A stretch of DNA of 64,000 bases, from contig JAMYHX010000154.1 in the NCBI GenBank assembly GCA_025529335.1, positions 1 through 64,000 on the forward strand, given 5' to 3'. Position 1 is the first letter of the stretch, and the number at the start of each line of letters is the position of its first letter. A model generated the notes under the pieces. It did no database searches and was not told the DNA's origin. It saw nothing but the letters and a program-made list of their open reading frames with translations. The translations under genes and the position numbers were made by a program. Shown one piece after another: positions 46,567 to 58,440 of this stretch. The stretch comes from Rhizopus sp. PT2906. Lineage: Eukaryota > Mucoromycota > Mucoromycetes > Mucorales > Rhizopodaceae.

Positions 46567-47095
46567 GATTATAAAAAGAGGAAAAGGAAGGAAGTGGCTA
46601 GTTTATTAAAAGTGTTACAAGAGATGTTTGAGAAAGATCTGAATCGGGAGAAAAAAAATCAGATAATTATAGAGATCCGATGCGGGAGAAAAAGTAAAAT
46701 CTGATAATGAAATCAATTATCCAACAAAAATCTCAAATTTCCGGAAGACATGACAGCCACATTTTTAAACCTTATTGACTTTATATACTTGACTTTTAGG
46801 CTTTGAAGTGTCCTGAATGTTTGTTCATATCTCGATAGTAAACTATTCGTTTCATTAGTTTAAACGTATAGTTCTTTATAAAAATCTTCACTAGAATGTC
46901 GAATAATGCAAGCAATATTCGTTGTACGTCCTAATATTCATTCAATAGATGAAAAAAGATCATAGCTATTACCGAAAAAAAACGTGCATCCCTGGCCACG
47001 ATTGATAGTGGACAGGAAAAATAAAGAAAGGTACCATAAAAGGCTGCTACATAATCTACTCTGCTGTTCATTTTATTTAAAGGGAAATGCCCTGA
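46567..47095. other. Intergenic region with a short tandem duplication
   Basis: AT-rich spacer between two minus-strand genes. At about 46637-46709 an imperfect direct duplication occurs: GATCTGAATCGGGAGAAAAA and GATCCGATGCGGGAGAAAAA, each followed by TCAGATAAT or TCTGATAAT. This lies 70-140 bp upstream of the AIFM2-like start codon, so it may be a duplicated promoter element. The rest shows nothing recognisable. Confidence 0.5.
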
Positions 47096-50000
47096 TTATT
47101 TTTTTAAAGCGTCGTCAAATGAAATGATTTTTATAAAGTTACCATAATCACAGGCAAAACCATATCCACCTGTAGTAACTATATTTTGCACAGTAGTAAA
47201 TGGCAGCAAATCAGATGCATCCTCCTCTTCAAAGCTACGACCCTGTAGAAATGCATTTTCACGATTCAATGATGTCTCTTTGGGACGAATATGAAACAAT
47301 CTCTTCCATAGTGCAGTAGTATGATGTTGCCTAAAAGTGGTTTGGTCTTCTCTATCAAGATCATAACTGACTGAAGGAATGCACAATTGGTTGGATGCAG
47401 CCACAGGTGTGTGGTAATACTGTAATGGTATAAACCAAGCGTACCATCTATTTTGTACGCGTCGGACGCCAGACAGAACGTTATTTTTACAAAACACTAG
47501 GTTTTTCCCACCCAATTGTGCCAGCAGACCAAGATAATGAACCTGATGTTCTTTTATGCTGCATTCTTTTTCGCTGTTTAAAGAAACGGACGATGGTTCG
47601 GGAATAGGGTATCCAACATGCCTACGAGAAGGCGGTCGAGAAGAACCTGGAACCGCATCATCTGGTTTTTGATCGTCAATGTCTAAACGCCAGATATGCA
47701 CTGTACCGTCTAGTGAACTTGAGGCGACCATAAATACAAAGGGTGTGTTGGAATGAATTGAGGTAGGGTATTCTATATCTTTAAAACTCTCTACAGCTAC
47801 TTGAGTGATATGGCCATTGTGGTCAGCTATAAATGATTCATTTTCTTCTTGTGTCTCGTTTCGTCCAATTAGGAACGAAGCATGCTCCGAAACGCTCGTT
47901 CTTCGAGACGCTATATGATCACTGCCTTGTGACAATGTAAACAATGCATCCCCCGTATCCATATTCCACACTTTTACACTACCATCACTTGCTCCTGACA
48001 CCAAAATGCTAAATGAGCTGTAACTTGATTTGGCTGCTGCTATACTAGTGGCTGCATGATGATTGTCTCGATGGGTTATTACATATCGACAAGTCCAGTC
48101 AAACCGCGTTGAGTTGGAATCCTTGGATTTCATTCTCTCCCAACACTTTATCTGCCCATCGCTTGAGCCCGTAAAGAAGTATTGTTGACCATCTTTTATA
48201 AAGAGATGTGTAGCATGGATAGCCTTGGTATGATTTGTATTAGTTGAACTTATCATCTTACCATCAGAAACACTCCATTCGCAAAGAGTGCCGTCCCTAT
48301 GCAGTACAATCAGAGAGTGATGCTTTGTGATACCGTCCTGGTCGATATCTTCATCTTGAAGAAAGTCAATGTATATTACACGCTTTGGAGTAACTGCTGA
48401 GTGATATAAGTCAGCTTTGTCAATTTCCTTTGGTTTGCTGTCCACTGTTAGTTCAAATAAAAGATAGAGCGTTTTAACCTCCCACAAGCGTACGGTTCCA
48501 TCGCCATACCCTGCTGCAACCCATCGATGCTCGTCATCCACCTTGACACACATAGCAAGCGGGACCTGCCTTCTTTCGATAAAGTTCTTTTTGGGATATC
48601 GATGGCTGGCCGCCATCACATCCGTTCCATGCAGATGGTAATACTCTGAATTAATTTGCTCTGCGACCCAATGATCTCCATTAAGCTTGATCATCTTGTC
48701 TAGTCTTGCCATCCATGTCTTTCGTTTGATGTCCCACAGATTGAGTTGCCCATCTTGTCCAGCGGATACAACCAACCGAGCAGTTGCAGAAAGAGAGTGC
48801 ACGTCAGCCGTATGGCGGCCTTTGAGTGTCTTTACTGATATGTTTCGTAAACAGTTATCGATTTGCAGTTTACTGAATTGACGTTGCCAGGATATCGCGC
48901 CTGTATGTACCCCGTCTTCATTATAGTGTTCTTGGGTCATGGCCACTCTACGGATGAGCGAATCCTCTGCTGCGGTATTTACAGAGACAATTCCGGTCCT
49001 GACGATAACCCGCACAATGTAGGTGCATACGCGAATAAATGCCTGTTGAAGGACCGGAAGTAATTTCTTTTCACGCAAGGAAGGCGACATCCAGGTAACG
49101 ATTGATACAAGCATGAGCGATAGGACAAGGCTAGGTAAATTCACACCAGCAATGTATAGTAAAAGGGGTTGGAACGGATCAAGGTATTCGCTCTGGTGGA
49201 CAACTGTCATGATAGATTGGAGCATCAATGGGTATTTTTTCGTATAATACTTGCTGATTTGAAGATATCTTTGCTCAATGAAAGAAGAATCGTTTGTTCC
49301 AAGGAAAATGATATCCGGTGGAGTGATCAAGAGCTGCTGGTTTTGATGCAAAGGGTCGATGCTCTTCCAGAATAGATTAGACATGGTCATGGTATCTCTA
49401 TCGGGTATCATCATCTGTTTACTGAGAATTTGATATGTGTCGTTCATGTTGGGTTGTAAAATGTAGAGAATGAGAATGACGAGGCACAACTATAAACATC
49501 GTTTAAAAGTTCGGCCATTGTAATCGCGTTTTCTATATAGTTTTACCAAGAATGCATTCACAGCTCTTCTTGATCTAAACTTCATGCCGTAATTGTCCTC
49601 TGTATACGTTGCAATTGCTTCACCTTGCTGATTTACCTTGCTTTCATGATTACCTAGATCCGTAAGCTATAACAATTGTTCATATTGGGCATACTTTTAT
49701 TTGGAGTGTGTATTTTTATAACCTACTTCTGCTCTCCTTGTATCAATCGAAAGTACGGCGAGAAACATGCTAAGACTTAAAACATAGGCCATAATCAAGG
49801 TAAATGCAGAGAAAAGACAAAACAGACTAACGTTGAACGAATCCATTTGGGATCCAATAAAGACTACAAACAGTTCTCCAAGAAGTGTGCTGGTCATGGA
49901 TACACCCACTTTCTGTAACCCTATCGGAAAGTTAATTACAATAGCTATATTGTGCAAATTTGGCTTACCTTTGCCTATTCTCTCCTGTCGATTCAAATCG

Positions 50001-51045
50001 TCCTTGATGGAAATGACTGAGCCTGTTAATATCATTGTATGTTCAAGTACTGATGTGGCAGATATGAGCATGTGTAAAAACCAAAGACTGCTGTCGATGT
50101 TGATATTTAAGAAGTAAAAGATGCCTCTGGTAGATGTGTAGCAGGCAAATGTCAGAAAAATAGCCGTTACTGCTAGTCCAGGTTTTGATTTAATAATGCT
50201 GACTTTTCCAAATTGATTTATTATCATTATATATATGCCAATAGCCAGCAAGGCAATCACAGGGAGCGCAGAGTATGGGATCATACATGACATCCACTAT
50301 ACAACATGTTACTATTGGTCAAGTATTTGAAACAAGGACTTACCTTGTATTGTACAACAAAATTTGGAAGGTTAAGGCCACGTTGTATAAGTGAGCTGGA
50401 TTGATTTGCTTGCTGTAGGACTGAATGTAACAATTGATTCCAAATGTCTAATGTATGTTGCGTATCTTTCAAGATAAAAGTCAGAATCACTGAATCAAAA
50501 CTCGATAAGTGTCCTCTAGAATCAAAGGCTGCGTTTCCAAGAACTGAGAGTGGATGAAAGGATAATCCAGTGTAAGGAGATATCTTTTTTGCGCCAAGAG
50601 TATATGAAGCAGTTTGTTCTTCAAAGGGAGAATGAAATAGACAATGTTTGCTTGGATACGCTGTTGCACAAATATCCTGTAAACTGTAGGTCACTTTGTT
50701 TACCACTGCTGTAAAATCATTTAAATGGTTGTACAACGATTTAGAGTCAGTAAAGAGTTGTGTCTGGTTTTGATGATATATTCTAATTTGTTTTACGATA
50801 AAGCTGCGCTGCACCTTGAGCGAATAGCTATCTGTTGTATAAATGTGTGGCGAGAACAGCCAAAGGTGTCCATCTACAAACACTCGTGGTGGAAAGGGGT
50901 GAATGACTGGATAAGACAGTAAGAATATACAAAAGAGTGACGAAAGTAGTATTGTCCAAGAGTAAGAGGCGCATTTTACACCCCAAGGGCAAAAGTATGT
51001 CTTGGATAGATAGTGTTGAAAAGTTCGAAGGGCCAATAAAGGCAT
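47096..51045 (-). CDS. SCAP: SCAP-like sterol-sensing domain and WD40 protein
   Basis: Five exons from right to left: 50344-51045, 49969-50296, 49727-49920, 49547-49666, 47096-49489, giving 1,245 residues, near mammalian SCAP. An N-terminal membrane helix (YSWTILLSSLFCIFLLSYPV) and a lumenal loop precede a multi-helix region. That region contains the sterol-sensing-domain words MIPYSALPVIALLAIGIYIM, HTMILTGSVISI and GLQKVGVSMTSTLLGELF. After a second lumenal loop and helices, a cytosolic WD40 region begins at about residue 690 (VVSAGQDGQLNLWDIKRK, WVAAGYGDGTVRLWEVKT, SGASDGSVKVWNMDTGDAL, SSLDGTVHIWRLD). SCAP escorts SREBP from ER to Golgi when sterols are low. The 48-nt second intron has no stop and keeps the frame if retained. 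Confidence 0.9.
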
Positions 51046-51214
51046 GAATATAGAGGTTTATTGCTGTGTAATAATAGAAAGAAGAAAGAAAAAAAAAGGG
51101 ATATCTAATAATAATGACGTTTAGTTAATTTTTTGCGAGTGAAACACAATTGACAAAAAATATTAAAGACAAGGGGGTTGTAATTGTAGTTGATAATATG
51201 TACAGTATAGTATC

Positions 51215-52671
51215 TTAGTTTCTTGTTCTTCCTGGTGTTGCTACAACTGATTCATATCCAGGCAATGTCCCAGAAAAACTATATAGTCTATTCGACCTAA
51301 TGGCTGTTGTATAAGAAGGTACTCTAGACAGATCAATACCTTCCCATGGATCGGTCATTTGAGTGCTTGTTGGAGTCGAAGGACGAGTGCTGGATTCTTC
51401 ATCTTCAGTGTCTGAAGAGCTAAGCGTGCTATTGGCTACCGTAGCAGCAGCATTCGGTGCATAAATTGCAATAGATGGTGGTAAATCCCCTCTTGCGATA
51501 AGATTAGCGACTTGCTGTGGATCATATGGTGCTGACCTCCAGGCATCCTCATAGGAAGGTAAGGCGTTCTCGTCTTCTGGAGAAACTTCTGCGATAACGA
51601 TTGGAATGGCTGCTCTAAGTTCTATATTGTATATATATATATATATATTAGTGTCTTTATCTATGTCTGTGGCAAAGTTCATGTACCTGATATATGGCCA
51701 TCTGCATTTTCTAGTGATACTGTAAATTTCAACTTGTGCTTAATCTTTAAAAGATCACAAATTGAATCCGTCTGTATTTGATGTGATTGAACGCTGGGCA
51801 CTGGTAATAGCTCTGTCTTTGTCCATGCATCTGGTCCTGATGAAAAGCTCTCGTCTCTCAAATGTTTAACTACTTTTCCTTCCATCTTTGAATGATCAGC
51901 ACATGTTAGTGTGATATATTCCTTTAATACGCAAGAGACAGATCGAACTAGTAAATCAGGTGCAATAGGCAATAAAGCAAATGTAATTGGTATAGTACTT
52001 CCCATGGTGAATACTTTGCTTGGTACGCTGATATCATAGCTCAATTTATCTACCCAGGTATTGGAGATCACCATAGGCTGTGTCAATTCGAGGGAGGAAG
52101 AGAGGAGCATACGAGTGACGCGTATTGATTTTCGATCTGTATAGTTCATAGAGAAAGTAGGTCGCTCGACAACTGCCTTTAGACGATAGTATACTTGACC
52201 TAATTCATGATCTACGGTCTCCGGTAGATCACCGGGTAAAGGAATTTCAAAGTCCCTGTCAATGTTGTTATTTTTTTTTATAATGCGCCAATATGCAAAT
52301 GGAAACTTACCATTTATAATGTCCTTCGGGTAAATGATACGTTTTACGTTTAAGCGGTAAGAAACTCCATTCATGCTTGATGATCGTCTTTTCGTCTTTA
52401 TAATGTTTTTGATGGGATCCAAGTCCTTTTTTTTTTACAATAAGAAAAAGAGTATATAAATAATCTTTTAATTGTTTAAACCTTCAGTCCAGTTGACTTT
52501 TGCTTTCCCAATAAACTTTAAGGAAACAGACTTGACCTTGGTTGTTTCTTGACAGTTTAATATAACTGAGCCCCTTAATATGACACCAGCTGATTCTTCT
52601 ACACTGCCATGTAGAATTATGTGATCTGTTTCCAAGGTGATGTGAAAGTCGGGATTATGTACAAGTTGCAT
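51215..52671 (-). CDS. Arrestin-related trafficking adaptor
   Basis: Four exons from right to left: 52482-52671, 52311-52425, 51687-52255, 51215-51621, giving 426 residues. The arrestin N domain begins MQLVHNPDFHITLETDHIIL with HGSVEESAGVILRGSV and KFIGKAKVNWTEG. Exon 2 (GSHQKHYKDEKTIIKHEWSF, LPEGHYKW) lies in a different frame from the longest open reading in that stretch. The arrestin C domain follows (FEIPLPGDLPETV; VFTMGSTIPITFALLPIAP). The tail carries LPSYEDA, VPSYTTA and LPGYESV, resembling the PY-type motifs by which such adaptors recruit Rsp5/NEDD4 ubiquitin ligases to membrane transporters. An alternative 5' exon starting near 52847 (MHILSSSPDF) cannot be excluded. The intron at 51622-51686 contains (TA)n. 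Confidence 0.88.
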
Positions 52672-53150
52672 CGGGCTTATTATAAAAAGAAAGAATATTA
52701 AAAAAAAAGTTTTTTTTTTTTTTTTCTTTTTTAAGGCGTGAACAATACAAATTTCATTGGACAAAGTTACCTTAAATGAATGGTATTTACAGTTGAATGA
52801 AAAGGTATAAACTTTATAAAGTCAGGTGAAGATGAAAGGATGTGCATGATAATAAGTAAAGAAAAGAGAGAGAAAGATACACTGTTTGTTTTTTATACAC
52901 ATGTGCTTTTAAAGAGTCTAGAAAATCAAATGGATAAACTAAATGATTTTTAATTTCGTGATCTCCGGGTTGACTAAGCAGATGTTATTTTGAGGGATAA
53001 ATTATTTCCCTTACCTGTTTTTTCCTCCCCCCCTTTCCATTAGATCTGACTCAATAGTTGATGTTTATGCATAGAAAATGACATTTATGAGAAAAGTCGG
53101 TAGTAAATGTTTATTTACAAAATGAAATCAATGTATGCATATCTGCAACT
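52672..53150. other. Spacer between the arrestin and RAE1 genes
   Basis: Upstream region of the minus-strand arrestin gene and 3' flank of RAE1. Contains poly-A/T runs (52699-52735) and possibly a short upstream exon of the arrestin gene (about 52770-52847). Nothing else recognised. Confidence 0.4.
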
Positions 53151-54347
53151 TTATTTCTTGCGAGGCTTCCATTCATCATCTTTCATTGCATGAAGCATAA
53201 TCCTGTTGACTAACCCTTCAGTAGGATAAAGCTTATAACCCTATATTATCCACACTTTAATTCTAATCCCTATCCTTTATCTTGTTATACATTACCTTTG
53301 TCCAATCATAACTTATGCCATATGCAAAAATAGTTCCGTTTCTATTATATGCACCACATGCGATCGTGTTGTTTTGCCTTGGTAATGAGCTTAATCTCTG
53401 CTTACTGTCCTTGTCCCAGAAAGTGACTGTTCCATCTGCACCTGTAGTAGCAAAGGTACCTGATACTGGATGAAATGCTATCGAATTGACTGAATATACA
53501 TTCTTTGTTTCATCACGGTGGCATTTGAATGAAAAGTTTTTACTATATATACAGGTTTAATCACATGAACTTGTCCAAGATGAAACACTTACGCGCTCTC
53601 AGCCTCATCAATGTATTGAATACCTAAACGACCCTCAATTGAACCAATTGCATACCCTTTGCCATCAATAAAACATGACACAGCGCGTGATTGCCATTTA
53701 AGAGGTGATATTGTCTTTTTGTATATAGTCGTTGGGTTACTCAGGTTGAATACAAGCACATGTCTATCAGCTGTAGCTGCAACTAATAACCCGTTCTTGG
53801 TATCCATCGAATAAAGTCGTTCTGGTAGTTGTACTGTGCCAACAGGCGTAGGTGACCGCGTATCCCAGTACTTGATCGTCTTGTCCCAACTTCCAGTCGC
53901 TAGTATATTGGGCTGTCCATCTAAAAACTTGACAGCTTTGATCGGTTCATCATGGGCAGCTACTTGAGTACTTTGTCCAGTCACTATATTGTACATTCGA
54001 GCTGCCTTATCTGTTCCACCAGAAACAACTGCTGTTCCGTCCTGATGGATGATTAATTTCTTTTATATATAATCAAAGCAATCAGTTCTTACTTTACTCC
54101 AATCCACACACAATACGGGTCCTTCATGGTTGTAGGACGCTTTTGGTACAGTATTTCCTGTGGGCTGTACTTCATACAGTCTAACCTTTAATATGAGGTG
54201 AGTCGATGTGAAATGCTAATTCTATCTAGTGATGCCTACAGCACTATCCCAAGAAGCTGCTGCTAAAATATCCGCTTGGGGTGAGAAAGCGAGTGAAGAT
54301 ATGCTGTCAGTTGGTGGAGAAACAACTTCGAAATCAGGTGCCTGCAT
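53151..54347 (-). CDS. RAE1: mRNA export factor RAE1/Gle2 (WD40)
   Basis: Five exons from right to left: 54240-54347, 54093-54185, 53593-54041, 53296-53542, 53151-53240, giving 328 residues. WD40 blades are visible as SISSLAFSPQADILAAASWD, VLCVDWSKDGTAVVSGGTDK, IKAVKFLDGQPNILATGSWD, DTKNGLLVAATADRHVLVF and SIAFHPVSGTFATTGADGTV. The words APDFEVVSPPTDSISS, WQSRAVSCFIDGKGYAIGS and YDWTKGYK are specific for Rae1. It binds the GLEBS motif of a nucleoporin (Nup98/Nup116) at the nuclear pore and takes part in mRNA export and spindle assembly. The protein is about 20-30 residues shorter at the N-terminus than relatives. A GATAG acceptor lies right before the ATG, so a small upstream exon is possible. 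Confidence 0.92.
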
Positions 54348-54575
54348 CTATCAATAAAATAATCTAGGTTAAAAAAAAAAAAAAAAAAAGGCAAGTTAGG
54401 CTGTGTGTGTGACAGCAGTCATTGATCCTGTTCTGTCAGCCTGTTCAGTACCAGTTGTTCATTGGCGTATTAAACTGATAAAACAATGAATGTTTCTTTT
54501 TCTTCTTCTTCTTCTGTTCAGTTAACTTTGCTGTTGCATTTTGAACAGGAGACGTGGTCAAGCCTATAATCACTG

Positions 54576-55339
54576 ATGATTATACCAAGGGTAGATTTGG
54601 TTTTAAAGAAAAAGATTATAAAAGATACTGACTTATCCTTTCAGTATATAATCACACTTTATCAAATCCACTCTTCCTCAGTGAAACTTGGCAACCACAT
54701 TAAATACTTAAAAGGAAGAGGGGCCGTTTCCGAAAAGATGTACGACTATTACAGCCAAGAAAACTGAATGGGGTTTTCTTTGGTTAGAAGAAGGATCACA
54801 TTCAGAAAAATGAAGCTATCTAACAAAAGAAACCGAATGCAATCTGACAAAAGATTAGTTAGAAACTTGCAAAAGAAATTCGGAACAGATGCTATGTTGA
54901 TATTCGGTGACTGGTCAGCGGCAAATGTCAAGTATCATGAACCTATCAGGGGCAAGGACTTAAAAAGAATGTTACAGAAAGGAGGTTTTCAAGTCTTGTC
55001 ATTAAATGAGTACAAAGCCTCAAGCCTTTGCCCCGAGTGCAAGTCTTCTCCGTTGGAGAAATTCAAAAACATCAGGAATCCAAGACTATACAGAAAACAG
55101 ACGATATTCATGATTAAATGCCATGAGCTATTAAGGTAATACTCATCATTATAAAGAAACGACTACTTAATTTTTAAACAGATGTCAAAACAACGAATGT
55201 GTCAATGGGAGCAAATTGTGGAACCGTGACCTTGAATTTCAAGCATAACTTGACTTTGTTGACAGACACGGGGTCACGTCCGGCAAGGTTCAAAAGAGCC
55301 TTGCCCAGGATTAAAAAGTGCGAGTGTTTTGTTCAATAA
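54576..55339 (+). pseudogene. TnpB/Fanzor-type RNA-guided nuclease relic 1 (C-terminal half)
   Basis: One frame from 54576, broken by a TGA at 54765-54767, continues with LSNKRNRMQSDKRLVRNLQK, MLIFGDWSAANVKYHEPIRG and then GFQVLSLNEYKASSLCPECK. An in-phase intron (55136-55181, GTAATA...ACAG, 46 nt) leads to RCQNNECVNGSKLWNRDL. This is the order of the TnpB/Fanzor C-terminus: E-x-x-[TAS]S-x-C-x2-C, the second cysteine pair C-x4-C, and the final R-D of RuvC-III. A single-base frameshift after NRDL moves the rest (NFKHNLTLLTDTGSRPARFK) into another frame up to 55339. The N-terminal half with RuvC-I is absent. It is therefore a dead copy; no guide-RNA region was identified. Confidence 0.7.
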
Positions 55340-55599
55340 TAGGAATAAAACCGGGGATATCACTTTGCTAGGTAAAATATTTGATTATCCAATCTGCTTG
55401 TCTATTCGCCATTTTGTGCAGCTATCTGGTTTTAAATTAAACACGGTAGACACGAGTATTTGAACTACATGGTTCACAAAGTACAACAAAGTTGCACGTT
55501 TAGATTTACTTATCAGTGATCGACGCATTTCTTTAGGTAATTATACATTTATTCTAAGCTAATAAAATACAAAATGAAAATAGATTATTTCTTTTTTTT

Positions 55600-57030
55600 T
55601 TACAAGGAAGTGTATTTGTGATTATGAACTATTCTATCCTCTAATACTTGATCACCATTTGCCTTAAAGTTCCACTGATGTCCTTCTGTCTTATAACTCT
55701 TCCAGTCCTAAAAGTAAAATGTGAGTTTGACACTTGTAATAAACGAGATCCTCTCTTACCGAAAGACAAGAACCCCACATTTCATCAAAGTTTCCAACAT
55801 CTTCAGGGCACATGCATTTACCAAGTACGCCATCATCAACACAATGAGCAAAGTTATCATGCTTGTATCCGATATCATTAAAGAAATGAACTTGTGACTT
55901 GTTCAAGTATAAACCAGCAGCTAGACTATGCACGATAGCATCACCCCATCTTTCATAAAAGAAGTTACCAGTACTGTCAAGGTAGTTAAAATAGTCTTCA
56001 TATTTCTGATCTCTCCACAAGTTTAAGCTTGCGATTTCAAAATTTGACCAAAAATGGCACAAGTTATAACCATCATCTGGAGAACCAAAGAAACGGAGTA
56101 AGGTAGTATTTAATTCATGTTGGTGAGCAAATTTGATAGTATGATCCCATAAGGTTGGTATAGTCTCTGGTATTTCCTTTAGAGTGATTGTAAATCCATA
56201 TTCTTTTCCGTTTTCCCTCATAAAAGTAAAGGGATCATAGTCAAGGTCACAATAAAAGTGAACGCCAGGTTCAACACGCCTAAAAGAAATAAAAATGAGT
56301 CTAAATTAGTTTAAAAATAACAATAATTAGTTACCAATAATAATCGTATTGTTGTAAAAGGGGATGTTTATAAAAGAAACCCGAGTTAAATCGACACATG
56401 TGTCTATAAGAAAGAGATCCACCATACATGATGTTACGAGATGCATAGTCATAGAGTGAATTATACATCACAGTTTCATTAACATGGTTTGGTACAGACC
56501 ACATTTCTTTGGGTACAAGTCCAAATTTTATTTCCGCATTTGTCAAGGCTGAAATACTTTGTTTAAATTCGTCTGTAAATGGCTCATCATTTAAGAAAAC
56601 ATAAGGATAATTATACTTTCGATTAAAGCGACTATGAAATAAAAGTAAGAATAAAATAATAAATAATAAATACACCACACACACACACTTACTCTTCAAA
56701 TTCTCGAAGTGTTCTTCTCATAGGTCGTAGTTCATTATTTCTAACCAGGATGACAATGACTGCCTTTTCTCTTTTTACATGTTCGGTTGTATTGAATGTA
56801 GGTTGAATAAGGGTGGTATTATCATTACTGTTTGGGCAGTCTGGGTTATCGGATAAGGTTATTTGGACATCATTTGATGTTAATTCACTCTTGTCTTCTA
56901 ATATTGAGTTTACATAAGGAACATTTGAGTTTGTTGTTTTAGAGACAAAATACAAAGAGCCAAAATATAAAGAACAAAAGAATAAAAGAGTAATAATGTA
57001 TGTGTATCCCCTCTTCATTTGTATATACAT
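55600..57030 (-). CDS. Alpha-1,2-mannosyltransferase of the KRE2/MNT1 family (GT15)
   Basis: Four exons from right to left: 56693-57030, 56335-56631, 55760-56279, 55600-55707, giving 420 residues. It is a type II Golgi protein: a short basic tail, a membrane anchor (YIITLLFFCSLYFGSLYFV), a Ser/Asn-rich stem, then the catalytic domain. Family words are KAVIVILVRNNEL, DRFNRKYNYPYVFLNDEPF, YRHMCRFNSGFFYKHPLL, RVEPGVHFYCDLDYDPFTFM and the metal-site region NFEIASLNLWRDQKYEDYF, followed by FYERWGDAIVHSLAAGLYL. Such enzymes add alpha-1,2-mannose to O- and N-glycans from GDP-mannose. The start at 57030 is used; the ATG four codons later is equally good. It sits between two Fanzor-type relics but shows no sign of transfer. 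Confidence 0.95.
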
Positions 57031-57759
57031 TAAAGAAAAAGGGAAAGAAAAAGGGAAAGAAAAAGGGAAAGAAAAAGAAAGAAAAGAAAGAGATACAGCT
57101 TTGGTTTTAATCTTGGAGTATAAAAAAAAAGAAACTCAGTATATCATGTAAATCACTTTCTTAAAAGAGATCGTCGTTGACCTCATCTGTAGCTTGGCAC
57201 ATGCATATTTAGTAGTACTAAAAATAAAAATTCAACTCTGACTCAAAAAATACCTGTCGGAACTCAAAAATCCTTGCAGATTTCCTTTTCGAAAAAGTAT
57301 TTTTTAGGCTGTCAGCCTAAAAATACCTTAAAATTACCGTAGTAATAACCTACAAAGACTCATCTGTAACTCATAGCATTTAGAAGACAGTTTATCCAAT
57401 AAGATGAGGTTCAGCTTATTTTGTTAATATAGTAATTAACAAAACCAAGGCACCAAGGCTTCAAAAAGCTATAAAAGAGAGAGATGGACTTTTAGTTCAA
57501 TATCAATCTATTTGAAACTATTATAAGTCCTCTCCTTATGTTATGCTTTCTCTTTTTAGCGTTTCTACTAGATAATCAAGGAATATCAGAATACATTGCC
57601 TTGGTTGCAACCATCAAATTTGAATAGATGCCTCTCTTGATAAGTTGAGATCAGTAATGAAAGAGTCTAACAACAGCAACAATAATTAACACTGGAGCAA
57701 GAAAAATGATGGAAAAGCTGCAATGAGCCAAAAAGAATGGTGGCAGAAGATATTATAGA
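57031..57759. other. Intergenic region with a purine tandem repeat
   Basis: At 57032-57090 a repeated AAAGGGAAAGAA-type unit (about four copies) lies directly upstream of the mannosyltransferase start. The rest is AT-rich and its right part merges into the second nuclease relic. No intact gene. Confidence 0.5.
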
Positions 57760-58440
57760 TAGAACCATAAATCACTGAAAAAAGCAAAATGAAGTATATT
57801 TCTGCTGACGACTTGGAAATATGGAATAACGAAGCCAAGCAACATCGTGATAAACTCAGACATTTTTACTATTCAAACACTCGAGTACGATGTCACAGAA
57901 CATACGAACTACAGAAAAGAAAGTTTATTGACCGTCTTTGTTCAAATGAAAGAAGATCTATGTGCAAGCAATCACAAATACTTCAAAAAAGCCCCTTCTG
58001 GTCATGTGTGTTGGTGACAGAGGTCTGTGCAATGGCTCCAAGATTGAAGGTTTCCTAAAGTATGGTGGCAATTGGAAATTGAACAAGAGTAGTCTTTACA
58101 CGACTGTATGCATAACAAACGAGCATAATACATCACAAACTGCTTGTTTTGCTTCAAAAAGTTTCTCAATTCCTACCGTCTGGTACAAGGAAAAACAATA
58201 CAGTTAAGCTTAAATAAGTAAAAGGTAGCTTTGTTTGCATGAACCCAAAATGTTAATCAGTCTGTGCTGGGAAGGCGACTCACAGCCGAGATACGGTTAG
58301 TGCCACTGCAATTGCCTTGGCTGGTTTGTCCACTCTCCTTTTTGGTGTGCCTTTTCCTGAATTTAACCCAAGAAAAAGTTAGTTAGATACTGACAAATTT
58401 AAAGATCTTGCCGCTTACTTTCTGCAAAAGAAACGTAGAC
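57760..58440 (+). pseudogene. TnpB/Fanzor-type nuclease relic 2
   Basis: Frame pieces follow one another on the plus strand. They are WNNEAKQHRDKLRHFYYSNT and ELQKRKFIDRL (57789-57950), then after a shift KPLLVMCVGDRGLCNGSKI, FLKYGGNWK and VCITNEHNTSQT (57985-58142), then (one base shift) CLFCFKKF. After a gap, GSFVCMNPKC, a stop, and THSRDTVSATAIALAGLSTL (58225-58345) complete the series. The order E-x2-TS-x2-C-x2-C, C-x4-C, then S-R-D matches the TnpB/Fanzor RuvC-II, zinc ribbon and RuvC-III blocks. The sequence is clearly different from relic 1 (EHNTSQ versus EYKASS; SRDTVS versus NRDL), so it belongs to another lineage. Stops and shifts make it dead. Confidence 0.65.

Noticed and set aside
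51679..52422. A single long minus-strand frame starting DPIKNIIKTKRR in the arrestin gene
   Set aside because: Its first ~55 codons are out of frame with the real exon 2 (GSHQKHYKDEKT...LPEGHYKW) and read through intron 2; the arrestin family fits only the spliced version.
57789..58058. Plus-strand frame treated as an intact hypothetical gene
   Set aside because: The frame after about 57960 diverges from the nuclease-like reading that continues in another frame, so it is part of a broken element gene.
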